7,238 nucleotides of DNA from GCA-2746795 sp964643965 (lineage in GTDB: Bacteria > Chloroflexota > Anaerolineae > Promineifilales > Promineifilaceae). The number at the start of each line of letters is the position of its first letter. Position 1 is the stretch's first letter. The notes beneath the pieces are model-generated. The model did not search any database, was not told the DNA's origin, and was given only the letters and a program-made list of their open reading frames with translations. The translations under genes and the position numbers were made by a program. The stretch is taken from assembly GCA_964643965.1 (NCBI GenBank), contig CAZXVH010000168.1:1-7238 (forward strand), read 5' to 3'. Of this stretch, positions 6,678-7,238 are shown in pieces.

Positions 6678-7238
6678 TCACTTATATACCCATTTTTCAA
6701 ACAAATTTTCCAGATTGCACTGACAGTGCGTTTCCGCCAGTTGGCGGAAGGTTTCGGTGCTGACGATGCGCCATTGGTATTGGCTGACGTAATCCGCGAG
6801 GAAGGCGTCAAAAGTGGCTTGCTCCATCTCCCTGGCGAGCGCTTCCACGAACAGGGAGCCGCGCCCGTAGATGATGGCGGAGTATTCGGCGCCCTGGTAG
6901 GCGCTGACGGGCAGTCCGATGGGAATGGGTTCATTGTCTACGCGGGAGAAACGGCCGTTCCAAGACCCCTTATACTCGTTTGCCGCCTGCTCGCCATACA
7001 TATCCAGGTAGTAAAGATACGTGGCATACTGCGTCACCGCTTCGTCCAGCCACGGCTCATCAAGCTGGTCGTTGCCCACCATGTTGTAAAACCATTGATG
7101 CGCCACTTCATGGGCGGTGGTGGTTTCCATGTAGACCTGGTTGGATAAACCGGCGGCGATGGGTACATCGGGGTCATATTCGCGCAAGGTGATGGCGATG
7201 ATACCCGGGTATTCAATGCCCAGCGCCAGGGTGGAGGT
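6678..7238 (-). CDS. M1-family zinc metallopeptidase (aminopeptidase-like), C-terminal part
   Basis: The gene is open to the window edge, so the N-terminus is missing; 186 residues are visible. It carries the gluzincin zinc site HEVAHQW (coded at 7092-7112). A second acidic ligand, in the WLDEAVTQY stretch, is 18 residues after the last His (7041-7043), giving the HExxH-x18-E spacing of peptidase family M1. Upstream, against the window edge, is GIEYPG (coded from 7220 down to 7203), at the place of the exopeptidase GxMEN motif. A Tyr in IIYGRGSLF (6867-6869) matches the family's transition-state tyrosine. Expected activity: removal of N-terminal residues from peptides, dependent on zinc. The protein ends soon after the catalytic domain, so it belongs to the short M1 forms without the large C-terminal helical domain. 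It contains one AACGGCCGTT copy (read as Asn-Gly-Arg). A TTG at 7187 is inside the conserved domain and is not a real start. Whether it is secreted cannot be seen. Confidence 0.9.
   Translation of the reverse strand, partial: TSTLALGIEYPGIIAITLREYDPDVPIAAGLSNQVYMETTTAHEVAHQWFYNMVGNDQLDEPWLDEAVTQYATYLYYLDMYGEQAANEYKGSWNGRFSRVDNEPIPIGLPVSAYQGAEYSAIIYGRGSLFVEALAREMEQATFDAFLADYVSQYQWRIVSTETFRQLAETHCQCNLENLFEKWVYK

Larger units (their letters stand above)
485..6959. repeat. Dispersed 10-bp palindrome AACGGCCGTT, 13 exact copies
   Basis: Exact copies begin at 485, 815, 1409, 1934, 2973, 3059, 3436, 3533, 4325, 4645, 4860, 4936 and 6950. Near copies are at 650 (TGCGGCCGTT), 1304 (TACGGCCGTT), 1460 (TGCGGCCGTC), 2267 (AACGGCCGGG) and 6345 (AACGGCCGGC). 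Every exact copy is inside a gene: four in the first, eight in the second, one in the peptidase, none in the propeller gene. In the coding strand the word falls in all three phases: seven read Thr-Ala-Val, three Arg-Pro-Phe/Leu, three Asn-Gly-Arg. This rules out a shared protein motif as the cause. The interval covers the outermost copies; the word is not continuous. Confidence 0.95.

Noticed and set aside
6726..7148. 140-aa plus-strand open frame opposite the peptidase
   Set aside because: It is the mirror of the zinc-site region on the other strand; the peptidase frame has clear catalytic motifs and this one has none.

Overview
The window looks like chromosomal DNA from an uncultured or environmental Chloroflexota bacterium (Anaerolineae or Ardenticatenia-like). 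This is inferred from protein style, not from a marker gene. The evidence is a pair of long GT-C membrane proteins of the YfhO and DUF2142/GT39 types with C-terminal extracytoplasmic domains, and a secreted beta-propeller with a short FLPIISK motif next to a Pro/Thr linker, an arrangement I associate with that phylum.

Layout. Positions 1-74 hold an AT-rich leader with a Shine-Dalgarno-like GGAGGGA. Positions 75-2828 and 2829-5051 (+) hold two large integral-membrane proteins joined stop-to-start (TAAATG, no spacer), so they are almost certainly co-transcribed and translationally coupled. Both look like polyprenyl-phosphate-sugar-dependent or related GT-C enzymes that build or decorate cell-surface glycans; substrates cannot be read from the sequence. 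Positions 5052-5267 are non-coding and sit between convergent genes. They hold a nested 154-bp inverted repeat (5084-5237) resembling a miniature mobile or REP-like element, which may also act as a bidirectional terminator. Positions 5268-6569 (-) encode an exported YVTN/NHL-type beta-propeller with eight recognisable repeats. Positions 6678-7238 (-) hold the C-terminal part of an M1-family zinc aminopeptidase that runs off the window.

The strongest unexplained signal is a 10-bp palindrome, AACGGCCGTT, present in 13 exact copies (about 0.007 expected by chance). It lies in three of the four genes and in all three codon phases, so it is selected or amplified as DNA rather than as a peptide. 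It is absent from the lower-GC propeller gene and from all intergenic DNA. This resembles the HIP1 phenomenon of cyanobacteria but with a different word. No defence, CRISPR, toxin or biosynthetic system is recognisable here; apart from the palindrome and the repeat element, the gene content is ordinary for the phylum.
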